Source: CAZEGV01 sp964511645 (GTDB lineage: Bacteria > Bacteroidota > Bacteroidia > Cytophagales > JAAEPT01). From it: a stretch of 64,000 nt of DNA. The stretch spans positions 7,783 through 71,782 of the forward strand of contig CAZEGV010000002.1 in assembly GCA_964511645.1 (NCBI GenBank). Direction: 5' to 3'. Position numbers and translations under genes: made by a program. The notes under the pieces are model-generated. The model worked only from the letters and a program-made list of their open reading frames with translations. It did not search any database and was not told the DNA's origin. Of the stretch, positions 8,696 through 17,484 are shown in pieces; within the stretch, counting starts at the first letter, position 1; every line of letters begins with the position of its first letter.

Positions 8696-9376
8696 ATGTA
8701 TGGAGTATTTTGGCTAGCTTGCTTCTTGTATGAAAAAAGTAAGATGAGTCTGAGTCAATTTTTATATCAAAACCGTATTTTTTTAGCGATTTCAGGAACT
8801 TATGTTTTATTAGCTTCGGCAATCATTTACTTAACCAAACAGGGTGATGCTGTACTATGGTTTGATGCACATCATACGTTTGTAAGTGATTTGTTTTTTA
8901 AAATGACGACCTATATTGGTGACGGAATTTTTATTGTTTTATTTCTAATAGGCTTGGCTTTCCGAAACTATCGGCACGTAATTTTTATAGGAATTAGTTT
9001 GGGCATAAATGCCTTAGTTGTTCAACAGGTAAAACACTATCTTAATTTTCCTCGTCCTCGTAAGTACTTCTGGCCTCGTGAGGATTTTCATTTCATTTTA
9101 CCACCAGACGATGTTCATGGTGATTTTTCTTTTCCTTCAGGGCATTCTAATGGTGCTTTTACATTATTGTTTTGTTTGGTGATTATATCATATAAGAGTA
9201 AAAAAACTCAAATCATATTGGGCTTACTAGCGATTAGTGCTTCAATATCTAGGCTTGTACTGTTTCAGCATTTTTTACGAGACACAGTAGTTGGTGCTAG
9301 TATTGCAATCGTTCTTACTACCGTGTTATATTTTATATTTAAACAAATACCGTTTTTCAAAAAAGAATTAGAATAA
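8696..9376 (+). CDS. PAP2-family membrane phosphatase
   Basis: Integral membrane acid phosphatase of the PAP2 superfamily, of the kind that acts on undecaprenyl pyrophosphate or phosphatidate. All three catalytic motifs are visible: KHYLNFPRP (KX6RP), FPSGHSNG (PSGH) and SRLVLFQHFLRD (SRX5HX3D), set between about five to six hydrophobic helices. Two starts are possible: the ATG at 8696, preceded by an AAGGAG sequence, or the ATG at 8744, which gives a more typical N-terminus. Its stop overlaps the next start as TAATG, implying translational coupling. The substrate is not determined. Confidence 0.9.
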   Translation: MYGVFWLACFLYEKSKMSLSQFLYQNRIFLAISGTYVLLASAIIYLTKQGDAVLWFDAHHTFVSDLFFKMTTYIGDGIFIVLFLIGLAFRNYRHVIFIGISLGINALVVQQVKHYLNFPRPRKYFWPREDFHFILPPDDVHGDFSFPSGHSNGAFTLLFCLVIISYKSKKTQIILGLLAISASISRLVLFQHFLRDTVVGASIAIVLTTVLYFIFKQIPFFKKELE

Positions 9377-10575
9377 TGAAAATTGGAATCATAAAAGAAG
9401 GAAAAATACCTGTTGACCACCGAGTTCCTTTAAACCCAGAACAATGTAAAGAGTTGCAAAATCAGTACAATGTTGAACTTGTTGTACAGCCTAGCGATAT
9501 TCGTTGCTATACAAATGAAGAATACAAAGAGGCGGGCATTACTTTACAAGAAGATTTGTCTGACTGTGAAGTGCTAATGGGAGTAAAAGAAGTGCCTCTT
9601 GCCGAACTAATTCCAAACAAAACATATTTCTTTTTTTCGCACACAGCGAAACAACAACCGTATAACAAAAAGCTTTTACAAACAATATTAGCTAAAAAAA
9701 TAAAAATTGTAGATTATGAGTATTTAAAAATACTTGGCGGTCAACGTGTAGTCGCTTTTGGTAGGTGGGCAGGTATAGTAGGGGCTTACAATGCTTTGAG
9801 AACTTATGGACTCAAATACAAGACCTATGATTTAAAACCAGCCCACGACTGTTTTGATGTTCAAGAGCTTAGGGAAGAGTTAAGTAATGTCAAATTAGAA
9901 CCTATTAAAATTGCTCTTACTGGAAGCGGAAGGGTATCGCAAGGCGCAATGGAAATACTTGACAAAGCAAAAATCAGAAAAGTAAGTGTAGAAGAATATC
10001 TAAACCAATCTTTTGATGAACCTATATATTGTCAGCTAAAAATACCAGATTATAATAAACATGGATTAGGGGAATTATTTGTTCGGCAAGATTTTTATAA
10101 AAATCCATCTGATTACCAATCAAATTTTAGAAAGTTTACATCCCAAACTGATGTTTTGATTGCGGGTGCTTATTGGGATCCAAAAGCTCCTGTTTTGTTC
10201 CGAAAAGAAGAAGTAAAAAATACTGATTTTAAAATTAAAGTCATTGCTGATATTACTTGTGACATAGAAGGGTCTATTCCTACTACGGTACGTCCAAGTA
10301 CGATTGAGGACCCTATTTATGATTATGACATTACACAATTAGTGGAGGTGAAGGCATTGACGGACATCAATAATATAACAGTAATGGCGGTAGATAATTT
10401 ACCTTGTGAATTACCTAGAGATGCCTCTGATAGTTTTGGAAGTCAGTTGTTAGAAAACGTAATGCCAAATTTATTGGGGGATGATGCTAGTGAAATGATT
10501 CATCGATCAGCTATTACTACTTTGCAAGGAAGACTTAATGAGCCTTATACTTATTTGTCAGATTATATTGCTTAG
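9376..10575 (+). CDS. Saccharopine dehydrogenase (LYS1)/alanine dehydrogenase-family oxidoreductase
   Basis: NAD(P)-dependent amino-acid dehydrogenase. The N-terminal MKIGIIKEGKIPVDHRVPLNP and later HTAKQQPYNKKLL resemble the substrate domain shared by alanine dehydrogenase, transhydrogenase and fungal-type saccharopine dehydrogenase. GRWAGIVGAYNALRTYG is LYS1-like, and IALTGSGRVSQGAMEIL (about residue 178) is the dinucleotide-binding loop. The 399 residues fit LYS1-like enzymes, which are common in Bacteroidota, but the neighbours (a phosphatase and recJ) give no pathway clue. True activity could be lysine-forming, saccharopine-forming or another imino-acid reduction. Confidence 0.75.
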   Translation: MKIGIIKEGKIPVDHRVPLNPEQCKELQNQYNVELVVQPSDIRCYTNEEYKEAGITLQEDLSDCEVLMGVKEVPLAELIPNKTYFFFSHTAKQQPYNKKLLQTILAKKIKIVDYEYLKILGGQRVVAFGRWAGIVGAYNALRTYGLKYKTYDLKPAHDCFDVQELREELSNVKLEPIKIALTGSGRVSQGAMEILDKAKIRKVSVEEYLNQSFDEPIYCQLKIPDYNKHGLGELFVRQDFYKNPSDYQSNFRKFTSQTDVLIAGAYWDPKAPVLFRKEEVKNTDFKIKVIADITCDIEGSIPTTVRPSTIEDPIYDYDITQLVEVKALTDINNITVMAVDNLPCELPRDASDSFGSQLLENVMPNLLGDDASEMIHRSAITTLQGRLNEPYTYLSDYIA

Positions 10576-12262
10576 TTACCAATGGAATATATTACCAAAG
10601 GTTGAAGAAAAGAAGCTTGTAGACTTTGCCACACAGCTTAATATTAGCCCTGTGCTTGCTCAAGTTTTATTGCAACGAGGAGTTGATACTTTTGAAAAGG
10701 CAAAAAGTTATTTCCGCCCTAGTTTAGAAATGCTTCATGATCCATTTTTAATGAAAGGGATGGATGATGCAGTGAATAGAATTAGCCAAGCACTAGGTGA
10801 GGGTGAGAAAGTACTTATCTACGGAGATTATGATGTAGATGGGACTACATCCGTAGCTTTAGTTTATGGATTTTTACAACAATTTCATGGGCAATGCTTT
10901 TATTATATCCCTGACCGATATAAAGAAGGTTATGGAGTGTCTCAGCTAGGCATTGATTATGCAGAAGAAGAGGGGGTTACACTAATTATTAGTTTAGATT
11001 GTGGCATTAAGGCTGTTGATATGGTCGCTTACGCTAAACAAAAAAGTATTGATTTTATTATTTGTGATCACCACTTACCAAGTGAGCAATTACCTGATGC
11101 CTTTGCGATTTTGGATCCTAAACAGCTTGATTGTAAATATCCATATAAAGAATTGTGTGGAGTGGGAGTAGGCTTTAAGTTTATGCAAGCATTATGTATA
11201 CAACAGGATATCCCTTTAGAGAGCTTGTATAAATTTCTTGATTTAGTAGCCATTGGCACCAGTGCCGATATCGTACCCATCACTGATGAAAATAGGATAC
11301 TTGTACATTATGGCTTACAACAAATTAACCAATCACCTAGCTTAGGTGTGGAAGCCCTAATGAAAATTGTAGGATTTATAGACAGGCGATTGTCCGTGTC
11401 TAATTTGGTGTTTGGTATTGCACCTAAAATCAATGCCGCTGGGAGAATTGGGCATGGTGGTGAAGCCGTAGCTTTATTATTAGAAAAAACAAAAGAGGGT
11501 GCAGAAGAAAAAGCTTTCCTGATTAATAAGAGTAATGAAAATCGCCGTATCCTGGATGCGTCAATTACCCAAGAAGCACTTGCAGAAATTAGTTTATCAT
11601 ATCCAGACAGAAAGTCTACTGTGCTTTACAACTCTAGTTGGCACAAAGGGGTAATTGGGATTGTAGCCTCTCGCTGTATTGAGTTATATTATCGCCCTAC
11701 AGTTATCCTTACCAAATCGGGTGACGTGGCAGCTGGGTCAGTTAGGTCTGTAAAGGGATATAATGTTTATGAAGCAATAGAGCAATGCGGAGATTTATTA
11801 GAACAATTTGGTGGGCACGCCTATGCCGCAGGGCTTACCATTGCTTTTGATAAAATTGATGAGTTTAGAAAAAGATTTGAAAAGATTATTTCTGATACAA
11901 TTACAGATGAGTTGCTACAGCCTTCTATTCAGATTGATGCAGAATTATCTTTAGAGAGTATTACTTCTAGTTTTTATAACATACTTTACCAAATGGATCC
12001 TTTTGGTCCTGAGAACATGACTCCTATTTTTATCTCTAGGGCAGTAAAAACGAAAGACGTGAAGCTCTTGAAGGATGTGCACCTTAAAATAAAGGTCACT
12101 CAAGACGGTAAAACCTATATTGATGTAATCGGTTTTGGTTTAGGGGAATATTATGATGAAATCCTGAAAGCTAAGCATATCGATATTTGTTATACTATTG
12201 AGGAAAATGTATTTCGAGGTAAAACCAGTATTCAATTGATGCTAAAAGATGTGAGGATTTAA
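10538..12262 (+). CDS. recJ: Single-stranded-DNA-specific exonuclease RecJ
   Basis: 5'-3' single-strand exonuclease of recombination and mismatch repair. The 574 residues carry the DHH phosphoesterase motifs IYGDYDVDGTTS, ISLDCGI and FIICDHHLP, the metal-binding NAAGRIGHG region, and the DHHA1 motif FGGHAYAAGLT, followed by an OB-like C-terminal domain. The ATG at 10538 overlaps the previous gene by 38 nt and adds about 15 residues (MSLILICQIILLSYQ) before the family-like start WNILPKVEEKK. No in-frame ATG lies closer, so the true start is uncertain and could be a non-ATG codon near 10568. Confidence 0.96.
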   Translation: MSLILICQIILLSYQWNILPKVEEKKLVDFATQLNISPVLAQVLLQRGVDTFEKAKSYFRPSLEMLHDPFLMKGMDDAVNRISQALGEGEKVLIYGDYDVDGTTSVALVYGFLQQFHGQCFYYIPDRYKEGYGVSQLGIDYAEEEGVTLIISLDCGIKAVDMVAYAKQKSIDFIICDHHLPSEQLPDAFAILDPKQLDCKYPYKELCGVGVGFKFMQALCIQQDIPLESLYKFLDLVAIGTSADIVPITDENRILVHYGLQQINQSPSLGVEALMKIVGFIDRRLSVSNLVFGIAPKINAAGRIGHGGEAVALLLEKTKEGAEEKAFLINKSNENRRILDASITQEALAEISLSYPDRKSTVLYNSSWHKGVIGIVASRCIELYYRPTVILTKSGDVAAGSVRSVKGYNVYEAIEQCGDLLEQFGGHAYAAGLTIAFDKIDEFRKRFEKIISDTITDELLQPSIQIDAELSLESITSSFYNILYQMDPFGPENMTPIFISRAVKTKDVKLLKDVHLKIKVTQDGKTYIDVIGFGLGEYYDEILKAKHIDICYTIEENVFRGKTSIQLMLKDVRI

Positions 12263-12290
12263 AATTTACCTAGAAAAAATACTTGTAAAC

Positions 12291-12323
12291 AAAAAAAGAA
12301 CCCTCAAAGAGAGTTCTTTTTTA
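12291..12323 (+). terminator. Hairpin terminator after recJ
   Basis: An A-rich arm AAAAAAGAAC followed by CTC pairs with GAG and TTCTTTTTT across a short AAAGA loop. It sits about 30 nt after the recJ stop and ends in a T-tract. Confidence 0.7.
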
Positions 12324-12411
12324 TGTGTTAATTAGGATATGAATATGTGTGTTATCTTACGGTAGATACTGTTTAGTCAAAAAAGGTAACCCTAGTGACA
12401 GCTAAACTTAG

Positions 12412-13632
12412 CTATTCACCCAAAATGATTTGATAATATGCCCTATTTGTTTTAATTATGAGTTTTTTGTTTAAATATTTTTTTAATTTAATCTTAGTAT
12501 ATTCATCCTCTTGTTTTATTCTTTTATAAATAAAGGATTTTAAAAAGGTATCATTTTCATCTAAAATAGTAATAAGTTGAATTTTTTCTTTAGGTAGGTT
12601 TGATAAAATGATTTCATTGTCTTCAATAGATATTTTGATTTGATGAGGGATACAATTTTGGTTGAGTGAGTTGATATAGGCTTCATTAAGTAATGATTTT
12701 TTGCCTCTTATGTCCATAGTGATTTCCCAAATCATAATTCCGCTACAACTCTCATTGATGGCGAGTTCGGTTTTCTTTTTAATCATAGGTTGCCCATCAT
12801 ACCAAAGTTTCCCTATTTGGTCTTTTTGATAAGCATCGTTTTGCATACCTACAATTTCTCTATATAGTGGTGAGGTGACTCCTGCCTCAAATGATCGTCC
12901 GTAAAAAGGTAAGCCCAGTACGATTCGTTCACTGTTTACATTTCTTTTTTTATAATATTGGATGTCTTTTATGGCTTTGTCATAGGGGGCATGTGGGCCA
13001 AGCTTATTGGGAGCCCAAGCACCTGTGGCGTCATACGACATGATATAAAGATAGTCTACATAAGCGAGGGCAGTATCCGAAAGCATATCTGCCCATTGAC
13101 CAGCACCACTCCATGCGGCGGTTACTTCCCAATCTCTTTTGTGGCAAGTGTCCGATAATTCTTTCATAAATACTCCTAAGTACTCATTGATACAATCTCC
13201 TTCAATGTCGATATCAATTCCATCAAGGTTATTGTCGTCAATGTATTCCACAAGGTTGGCAATAAACTGAGGTCTGTTTTCGTCATTCATGAGTTTTCGG
13301 TAGCGGTTAATCATAGTGAGATCTCCCCAGAATCCTCCGCCAGCTAGGGATACTGCTGTTTTGACTCCGTATTTTTTCGCTTTCCCTACTGCGGTGCTTA
13401 TAGGGATTTCTCCTTCTGTAAAATTGCCCCCACCTAGGTAAGGTCCAAAGATAAGATTGCCGTTTTCGTCAGGATTAATAAAAGCTATTTCGAGGTGAGT
13501 AATCATTGATAACTCATGGTCAGAAAGTAAGGGGATATTTCGTTGCATGACATAACCTACTATTCTGAATTTTTCTTGTGCTTGGCTAATTTGCATAGCA
13601 CATATCATTATTATTGCGATTAAATATCTCAT
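12412..13632 (-). CDS. Secreted glycoside hydrolase family 18 (chitinase-like)
   Basis: 406 residues with a Sec signal peptide (MRYLIAIIMICAMQISQAQ, cut near residue 19) and a GH18 TIM barrel. The catalytic signature DxxDxDxE is complete: D137, D140, D142 and the acid E144 in LDGIDIDIEGD. Barrel strands such as KTAVSLAGGG and YLYIMSYDATG are also clear. The last 80 residues form a separate beta-rich region without a T9SS-type ending that I recognise. GH18 enzymes cleave beta-1,4 linkages next to N-acetylglucosamine. Its ATG overlaps the nth stop by 4 nt (ATGA), so the two are translated from one transcript, although no functional link is evident. Confidence 0.92.
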   Translation of the reverse strand: MRYLIAIIMICAMQISQAQEKFRIVGYVMQRNIPLLSDHELSMITHLEIAFINPDENGNLIFGPYLGGGNFTEGEIPISTAVGKAKKYGVKTAVSLAGGGFWGDLTMINRYRKLMNDENRPQFIANLVEYIDDNNLDGIDIDIEGDCINEYLGVFMKELSDTCHKRDWEVTAAWSGAGQWADMLSDTALAYVDYLYIMSYDATGAWAPNKLGPHAPYDKAIKDIQYYKKRNVNSERIVLGLPFYGRSFEAGVTSPLYREIVGMQNDAYQKDQIGKLWYDGQPMIKKKTELAINESCSGIMIWEITMDIRGKKSLLNEAYINSLNQNCIPHQIKISIEDNEIILSNLPKEKIQLITILDENDTFLKSFIYKRIKQEDEYTKIKLKKYLNKKLIIKTNRAYYQIILGE

Positions 13633-14264
13633 CTTTTCATGTTTTTTCTTCCCACAATACTACAAATTGGGCAATTTAATACTTGATGTCCTCTTGATGG
13701 GCAAAATTCCCTCCCAAAATAAATGATTTGCAAATGTAAATCATTCCATTTATCACGTGAGAATAGTCTTTTGGCATCTTTTTCTGTTTTCTCTACATTT
13801 TTATCACTAGACAATCCCCAGCGATACATTAGGCGTTGAATATGCGTATCAACAGGGAATGAAGGTATACCAAATGACTGTGCCATGACTACGGAGGCTG
13901 TTTTATGCCCTACTCCAGGCAATTCTTCCAGTAATTCAAAAGAAGCTGGGACTTCTCCTTTGTGTTTGTCAATTAAGATTTGAGAAAGTCCATGAATGGC
14001 TTTTGATTTGCGTGGAGAAAGTCCACAAGGTCTAATGATGTCTCTAATCTCATCTATTGACAATTGTACCATATCATAAGGATTGTCTGCCCTAATAAAT
14101 AAATGTGGTGTAATGAGGTTTACCCGTTTATCTGTACATTGAGCAGATAATAATACAGCAATCAACAAGGTGTAATTGTCTTTGTGGTCAAGCGGGATGG
14201 GAGGGTTCGCATACCTCGTTTCCAGCTCATTGATAATGAATTCTACTTTTTCACTCTTATTCAT
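13629..14264 (-). CDS. nth: Endonuclease III (DNA glycosylase/AP lyase)
   Basis: Removes oxidised pyrimidines and cleaves at abasic sites. The 211 residues contain the helix-hairpin-helix LPGVGHKTA with catalytic Lys121, and FPVDTH with catalytic Asp139, in positions equal to E. coli K120 and D138. The C-terminal iron-sulfur loop is unusual: cysteines at 188, 198 and 201 (FCPSRGHQVLNCPICS) but none at the fourth position; the canonical pattern is C-x6-C-x2-C-x5-C. A His lies within the longer first loop. Either a different ligand set or a lost cluster is possible. It overlaps the GH18 gene by 4 nt. Confidence 0.95.
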   Translation of the reverse strand: MNKSEKVEFIINELETRYANPPIPLDHKDNYTLLIAVLLSAQCTDKRVNLITPHLFIRADNPYDMVQLSIDEIRDIIRPCGLSPRKSKAIHGLSQILIDKHKGEVPASFELLEELPGVGHKTASVVMAQSFGIPSFPVDTHIQRLMYRWGLSSDKNVEKTEKDAKRLFSRDKWNDLHLQIIYFGREFCPSRGHQVLNCPICSIVGRKNMKR

Positions 14265-14315
14265 AAGGATAATATGGTATATCTATCGTAAATTAGCAAG
14301 ATAAACAATAAGCAT

Positions 14316-15170
14316 TTGTCCTACCGCATCATATATATCAGTATTTATCTTTTTTCTCTTTTGCCTTTTTGGGTGTTGTACAGAATATCTGATTTGTGTT
14401 ATTTATTGGTGTATAAAGTTTTTAAATACAGAGTTCAAGTAGTACAGGAGAACTTAAAAAATGCTTTTCCTGATAAATCAGTTGATGAACTAAAGGTAAT
14501 TAAAAGAAAATATTACTTACACTTATGCGATTTGTTGGTGGAAAGCTTAAAACTATTGAGTGTGTCGGAAAAAGCTTTGGGCAAACGAATTACTCTTGTT
14601 AATAAAGAAGATGCAAATGCTTATGAAGGACAAAAAAAACAGTCTATATTTTTGTTAGGGCATTTGGGTAATTGGGAATGGGCGATTCCTACTTGTGCCA
14701 CAAAAATAAACCTTCCGCTTAATGTCGTTTATCATCCTCTTAGCAATAAAGGATTTGATAAGGTAATGCAAAAAATCAGGACAAGATTTGGTGCTACGAC
14801 TACTCCGATGGCACAAACGGCTCGTGCCTTTATCAAATCAAGTAATACAGATACCGCAACGGCATTGGTTGCTGACCAAACTCCGTCTAACCGTAATAAT
14901 ACTTGGCTTAATTTTCTAAATCAAGACACCTTGGTTTTTCATGGGCCAGAAAAATTGGCTCGTAAATTCGGTACTCCAGTTTTTTATATTGGTATTTCTA
15001 AATCAAAAAGAGGGCATTATACCATTAGTCCTGAGCTATTGACAAAAGACGCTTCACAACTAGAGGAGGGAGAGTTAACTAAAATGTTTTTTGAAGCATT
15101 AGAAAAAGATATTCAGCAGTCACCAAGTATTTGGCTATGGTCACACCGCAGATGGAAGCATAAACGATAA
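14316..15170 (+). CDS. Lipid A biosynthesis acyltransferase (LpxL/HtrB-like)
   Basis: Transfers a secondary acyl chain to lipid A at the inner membrane. The 284 residues start with a hydrophobic anchor (IIYISIYLFSLLPFWVLYR) and contain the acyltransferase HX4E motif as GHLGNWEW near residue 113, then VADQTPSN and the C-terminal PSIWLWSHRRWKHKR, both hallmarks of this family. The only usable start after the upstream in-frame stop is a TTG at 14316. The single Bacteroidota homologue normally serves both late acylations. A SnoaL-like pseudogene follows 5 nt after the stop. Confidence 0.92.
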   Translation: MSYRIIYISIYLFSLLPFWVLYRISDLCYLLVYKVFKYRVQVVQENLKNAFPDKSVDELKVIKRKYYLHLCDLLVESLKLLSVSEKALGKRITLVNKEDANAYEGQKKQSIFLLGHLGNWEWAIPTCATKINLPLNVVYHPLSNKGFDKVMQKIRTRFGATTTPMAQTARAFIKSSNTDTATALVADQTPSNRNNTWLNFLNQDTLVFHGPEKLARKFGTPVFYIGISKSKRGHYTISPELLTKDASQLEEGELTKMFFEALEKDIQQSPSIWLWSHRRWKHKR

Positions 15171-15175
15171 GATAT

Positions 15176-15789
15176 ATGAAATATATTATAGAAAAATTTT
15201 ACACAGCATTTGGGGATTTAGATGCGGATAAAATGATTGAATGTTATCATCCAGAGGTCATTTTTGAATGATCCAGCATTTGGGGTTCTGAAATAAGAGC
15301 GAGCAAAAGAAATGTGGAAAATGTTATACCATTTTAACTATAAGACAAGTCATTTATCCTGTTTGTTTTTACACTCTCTTCGTTAAAATAATTTACCGTA
15401 ACCAGTTATGCTAAATCATTTTTCCTCGATTTTGCAAAAAACAATTCAATCTAAATTAGACTCATATTATAGTTAAACTGGTATTATGCCATTCTCAAAA
15501 AGAAAAAGATTTTAAAATTACTTTTTCGGATGTAAAATGTGAGAGCGAAAAAGGAACTGCAAATTGGAATGCTTACTATACGTTTAGCCAAACAGGAAGA
15601 AAAGTACATAATGAGATTTTGGCTTCTTTTGAGTTTAAGGATGGCTTAATTATTAAACATACGGATAGTTTTGATCTCCATAAGTGGGCAAAACAAGCGA
15701 TGGGTCTCAAGGGATGGTTACTTGGGAGTACTTCTTTTTTTAGGACTCAACTACAACAAAAAACAAATAGTTTACTTGATAAGTTTTAA
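15176..15789 (+). pseudogene. Disrupted SnoaL-like (NTF2-fold) protein gene
   Basis: An ATG 5 nt after the acyltransferase stop opens MKYIIEKFYTAFGDLDAD, continuing to HPEVIFE, typical of SnoaL-like/NTF2-fold proteins. Three lesions follow: a one-base frameshift near 15267-15269 (the frame then continues DPAFGVLK), an in-frame TAA at 15294, and a 157-bp insertion at 15327-15483 between codons reading M-L and C-H. After the insertion the frame is open through DVKCESEKGTANWNAYYTFS and HTDSFDLHKWAKQAMGLKGW to LLDKF and TAA at 15787. The reading continues in register if the insertion and one target-repeat copy are removed, which proves it interrupts a former gene. Confidence 0.88.
15327..15483. 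mobile_element. 157-bp MITE-like inverted-repeat element
   Basis: Both ends carry a terminal inverted repeat of about 16 bp with one mismatch (TACCATTTTAACTATA on the left; the complement of the right end reads TACCAGTTTAACTATA). It is flanked by TTA at 15324-15326 and 15484-15486, a 3-bp target duplication. The interior is AT-rich and has no coding capacity. Excision in silico restores the SnoaL reading frame across the site. A 3-bp TNA target is known for the IS1031 group of the IS5 family, so mobilisation by such a transposase is a possibility; no such gene is in the window. Confidence 0.8.
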
Positions 15790-15840
15790 CTAAGGGAGGT
15801 GTAGCTTTCTAGTGTCAAAATAGATTAATGTAAACGCAAA

Positions 15841-15965
15841 AGGGATTGAAGTGGAAATCCTTTGTTGTTTTTTTGTTCTGTATTTCGACAAACTCAATAT
15901 GACACAAAAAAAACAACAAAGATTGGGAACGAGAAAGCCCGACCGAATATATGGCGTAGCGTGAG
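15841..15965 (+). repeat. Intergenic hairpin repeat, copy A
   Basis: Layout: GTGGAAATCC, a left arm CTTTGTTGTTTTTTTG, a loop containing TTCGACAAACTCAATATGAC (15884-15903), a right arm CAAAAAAAACAACAAAG, then ATTGGGAACGAGAAAGCCCGACC. The same modules recur at 35513, 48630 (reverse orientation), 59260 and, decayed, at about 56390. The arms can form a long hairpin. It fills the space between the SnoaL pseudogene and the minus-strand gene at 15991. Confidence 0.8.
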
Positions 15966-15990
15966 CGTAGTCATGTATTGGGGGTTTGCC

Positions 15991-17472
15991 CTAATATTTT
16001 ATTTTATTAATGAAGTATATTTTTCTTTTCTTTTTATCGGCTTCTTTATTTTTTATCTTTTGATAGCCTGTTACGATGTAATAATCGTCATACCAGTAGC
16101 TAATGCCTGTACTTGTTGTGTATTTTACTTTGTCGTTTTCACTAAGGGTTTCAATTACCGATATAGACTCATCTCTCATTGTTTTTCCGTCGTCCGAAAA
16201 GGTTTTGAAATAGATAAATGATTTTCCTGAATAAGATAGTTCTAGGTTATCATTTTCATCTACTGATTTCCTAATAAATCGTTTCACAAAAAATGGTTTG
16301 TAATCAACATGCATCTTGAATATATTGGTCCATTCTATATCGCCTTCTTTAGTAATGGAGGAAACCAGGGCATGAGTATATAAATATCCGTCAAACACTC
16401 TTTTCGTTTTTGTGACCGATTGCCCATTTACGTAAGTAGTGTAGTGTTCCGTCCTGTAAGTGGGGACATAAAATTCAGAAACCACATAGCTTTTATTCTC
16501 TGTAAGGTAAAACCCATGTGTGGTGGCTAAGAATTTTCCATAAAGCTCTTTTCCTTTTTTTTCTTTTTTAGCTTTCTTTTTCTCAACCTTCTTTTGTCTT
16601 TTTTCTGACAAGTATTCTGTGAAATGTTCTAAATCTAAAAAGTTATGGTATTTCAATGCACTTGTTTTCCCTGCCGCAGACAATCTCCCTGTAAAAAAAC
16701 CTTGACTGTAACCTTTTCTGCTTCTAAGAGAGTAAGTCCCACTTATTAGGTATGAACCATCGTTATTGTTACTTAACCTTAAGTCTGTGATTTGTTTTTT
16801 TTCTCCCAAGTCAAATGAAAGGGGTTTTCCGATTAGTTTTGCGTGTGCATCATATTTAAAAACCAAGTGTTTATATCCTCCTTCATCTGCTTTTACTTCA
16901 AATTGTATATGATATTCATCATCGTGCTTACCGTAAGCATCAAGATGAGGCTTTTTATACCCTGAAACGGGAAGAGCAACATCTTTGTATTTCCCTGTTT
17001 TTAAATCAAAGCTACGTATAAAGTAGTTTTTATTCGCTTTTATAAATGCGATTAATCGTTCTTCCATCATAGAAAAACTTAGTACCGCTGATTTTTTAGG
17101 TAATACTCCAGAAAACATTTTAGTCCCTCCTGTTTTTCTACTCACGCTTAATTTATAGGAACCTTTTTTAGAATAATTTAAGTAAACAATTTTATTTGAA
17201 CTTGCGGATGATTTTCCTCGTTTTAATTTATGAGGAATTACATTTATAATTGTTTTGACAGGGTTGAGTTGACTGTCCACCCATACAATATGTCTTTCGT
17301 AATTTTTGTTTTCACCTTCTGTGTAATAGCTTATGGCACCTGTTTTGTCACTAAATACAGTAAAACTACGGTGTTTTTCAGATTCAATTCTCTTTACTAA
17401 TTTTATTTGTGCATTTGTACTCATCCACGAAAGGATGAAAAATAGACTGAAAATAGTTTTTAAATTTTTCAT
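15991..17472 (-). CDS. Secreted protein of unknown function
   Basis: 493 residues with a Sec signal peptide (MKNLKTIFSLFFILSWMSTNAQ). The mature part is rich in repeated beta-strand patterns with Lys/Tyr/Ser-rich segments, a strongly basic stretch around residue 290 (KRQKKVEKKKAKKEKKGKEL), and repeated sentence-like blocks such as SNNNDGSYLISGTYS that suggest a beta-propeller or similar fold. No family is recognised and no sorting domain is seen; it ends in a Lys-rich tail. It is 12 nt downstream of recO and 5' genes, so it probably ends the porZ-recO transcript. Confidence 0.8.
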   Translation of the reverse strand: MKNLKTIFSLFFILSWMSTNAQIKLVKRIESEKHRSFTVFSDKTGAISYYTEGENKNYERHIVWVDSQLNPVKTIINVIPHKLKRGKSSASSNKIVYLNYSKKGSYKLSVSRKTGGTKMFSGVLPKKSAVLSFSMMEERLIAFIKANKNYFIRSFDLKTGKYKDVALPVSGYKKPHLDAYGKHDDEYHIQFEVKADEGGYKHLVFKYDAHAKLIGKPLSFDLGEKKQITDLRLSNNNDGSYLISGTYSLRSRKGYSQGFFTGRLSAAGKTSALKYHNFLDLEHFTEYLSEKRQKKVEKKKAKKEKKGKELYGKFLATTHGFYLTENKSYVVSEFYVPTYRTEHYTTYVNGQSVTKTKRVFDGYLYTHALVSSITKEGDIEWTNIFKMHVDYKPFFVKRFIRKSVDENDNLELSYSGKSFIYFKTFSDDGKTMRDESISVIETLSENDKVKYTTSTGISYWYDDYYIVTGYQKIKNKEADKKKRKIYFINKIKY

Positions 17473-17484
17473 GATAATGATTTT

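Noticed and set aside
15862..16221. Plus-strand frame of 119 codons
   Set aside because: It begins in repeat copy A and runs antisense through the 3' end of the gene at 15991-17472, whose frame has a signal peptide and protein-like composition.
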